From the NCBI GenBank assembly GCA_030040035.1, contig JASHUJ010000137.1, positions 1-13,374 of the forward strand: a stretch of 13,374 nucleotides of DNA, written 5' to 3'. A program made the position numbers and the translations under genes. This DNA comes from Thermoplasmata archaeon. Lineage in GTDB: Archaea > Thermoplasmatota > Thermoplasmata > Lutacidiplasmatales > UBA184. Every line of letters starts with the position of its first letter. Within the stretch, counting starts at the first letter, position 1. Shown one piece after another: positions 13,187 through 13,374 of the stretch. The notes beneath the pieces were generated by a model. It was not told where the DNA came from, ran no database searches, and saw only the letters and a program-made list of their open reading frames with translations.

Positions 13187-13374
13187 GAACGGGGATGCGA
13201 GGCCGTCCCCTTAAACGTGCGCCGCCGCCGGTCCGGGCCGGGCGCGCCCGCGGACGCCACGAGGTGCGCGAGCCGGAGGGGCTCCGGCCAGTGGCCGCGG
13301 ACCGTTGTCCGGTGGAGGAGCCGCGTCGCGTCGGCGGCCGAGCAGCCGATCGCCGCGGCCCGGATCGGCCGGCC
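13177..13374 (-). CDS. C-terminal fragment, possibly endonuclease V
   Basis: The minus-strand frame from the window edge is open for 65 codons to a TAG at 13179-13177. Nearly every third codon position is G or C over the first 45 codons, and the translation looks protein-like (RAAAIGCSAADATRLLHRTT, then VRGHWPEPLRLAHLVASAG). The PEPLRLAHLVAS stretch resembles the end of endonuclease V (deoxyinosine 3' endonuclease), where an R-x-PEP-x-R-x-A pattern precedes the C-terminus. The last 20 or so residues are Arg-rich, lie over the tRNA-Arg promoter, and the stop codon falls within the first ten bases of the tRNA. The identification rests on one short motif, so it is tentative; that the frame is coding is more secure. 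Confidence 0.5.
   Translation of the reverse strand, partial: GRPIRAAAIGCSAADATRLLHRTTVRGHWPEPLRLAHLVASAGAPGPDRRRRTFKGTASHPRSGL
13208..13217 (-). promoter_or_regulatory. TATA-like box of tRNA-Arg
   Basis: On the minus strand GTTTAAGGGG lies about 22-31 nt before the mature 5' end at 13186. It is the main A/T-rich patch in this GC-rich stretch and lies inside the end of the leftward partial CDS. Confidence 0.5.

Overview
The window reads as a compact, high-GC archaeal chromosome segment. Archaeal evidence: an HMG-CoA synthase / thiolase / DUF35 mevalonate cluster headed by an HTH regulator, a PAC2-family proteasome chaperone homologue, a DUF835 protein, many apparently leaderless starts placed about 26-32 nt after A/T-rich TATA-like boxes, and two tRNA genes with bulge-helix-bulge introns and no encoded CCA. 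The gene mix suggests Thermoplasmatota, but this is inference; no rRNA or other decisive marker is present.

Layout. A C-terminal fragment of an unknown gene (to 91) is followed by a rightward set: HAD-family hydrolase (297-1076), M20D amidohydrolase (from 1102) and a SufS-like cysteine desulfurase/class V aminotransferase (from 2295, GTGA overlap). The tail of the last one runs antisense into a leftward two-gene unit: a 119-residue helical protein (4694-4335) and a PAC2-family protein with a C-terminal HbYX motif (4332-3517). A divergent tRNA-Ala(GGC) follows (4842-4945). Next comes the five-gene mevalonate-entry operon: XRE-type regulator, HMG-CoA synthase, thiolase, DUF35 zinc-ribbon/OB protein and a DUF835 protein (5039-9249). 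A leftward class C beta-lactamase-fold serine hydrolase (10747-9260) shares a 63-bp promoter region with a rightward GT4 glycosyltransferase (10811-12019). The glycosyltransferase overlaps a winged-helix/zinc-ribbon protein of unknown function (to 13061). The window ends with a leftward tRNA-Arg(TCT) (13186-13078) and the C-terminus of a leftward gene that resembles endonuclease V.

How the parts work together. The mevalonate cluster should make HMG-CoA from acetyl-CoA for archaeal isoprenoid lipids, with DUF35 as the scaffold between thiolase and HMG-CoA synthase. The thiolase, however, has Gly where the nucleophilic Cys is expected and Arg where the catalytic His is expected. The glycosyltransferase could act on membrane lipids or other surface glycans. 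The M20D/desulfurase pair may be a cysteine or sulfur salvage unit.

The most unusual signals are (a) introns at the same T-loop position (59/60) in both tRNAs, each with an internal hairpin and relaxed bulge-helix-bulge junction, and (b) the thiolase that lacks both canonical catalytic residues despite its intact operon setting.
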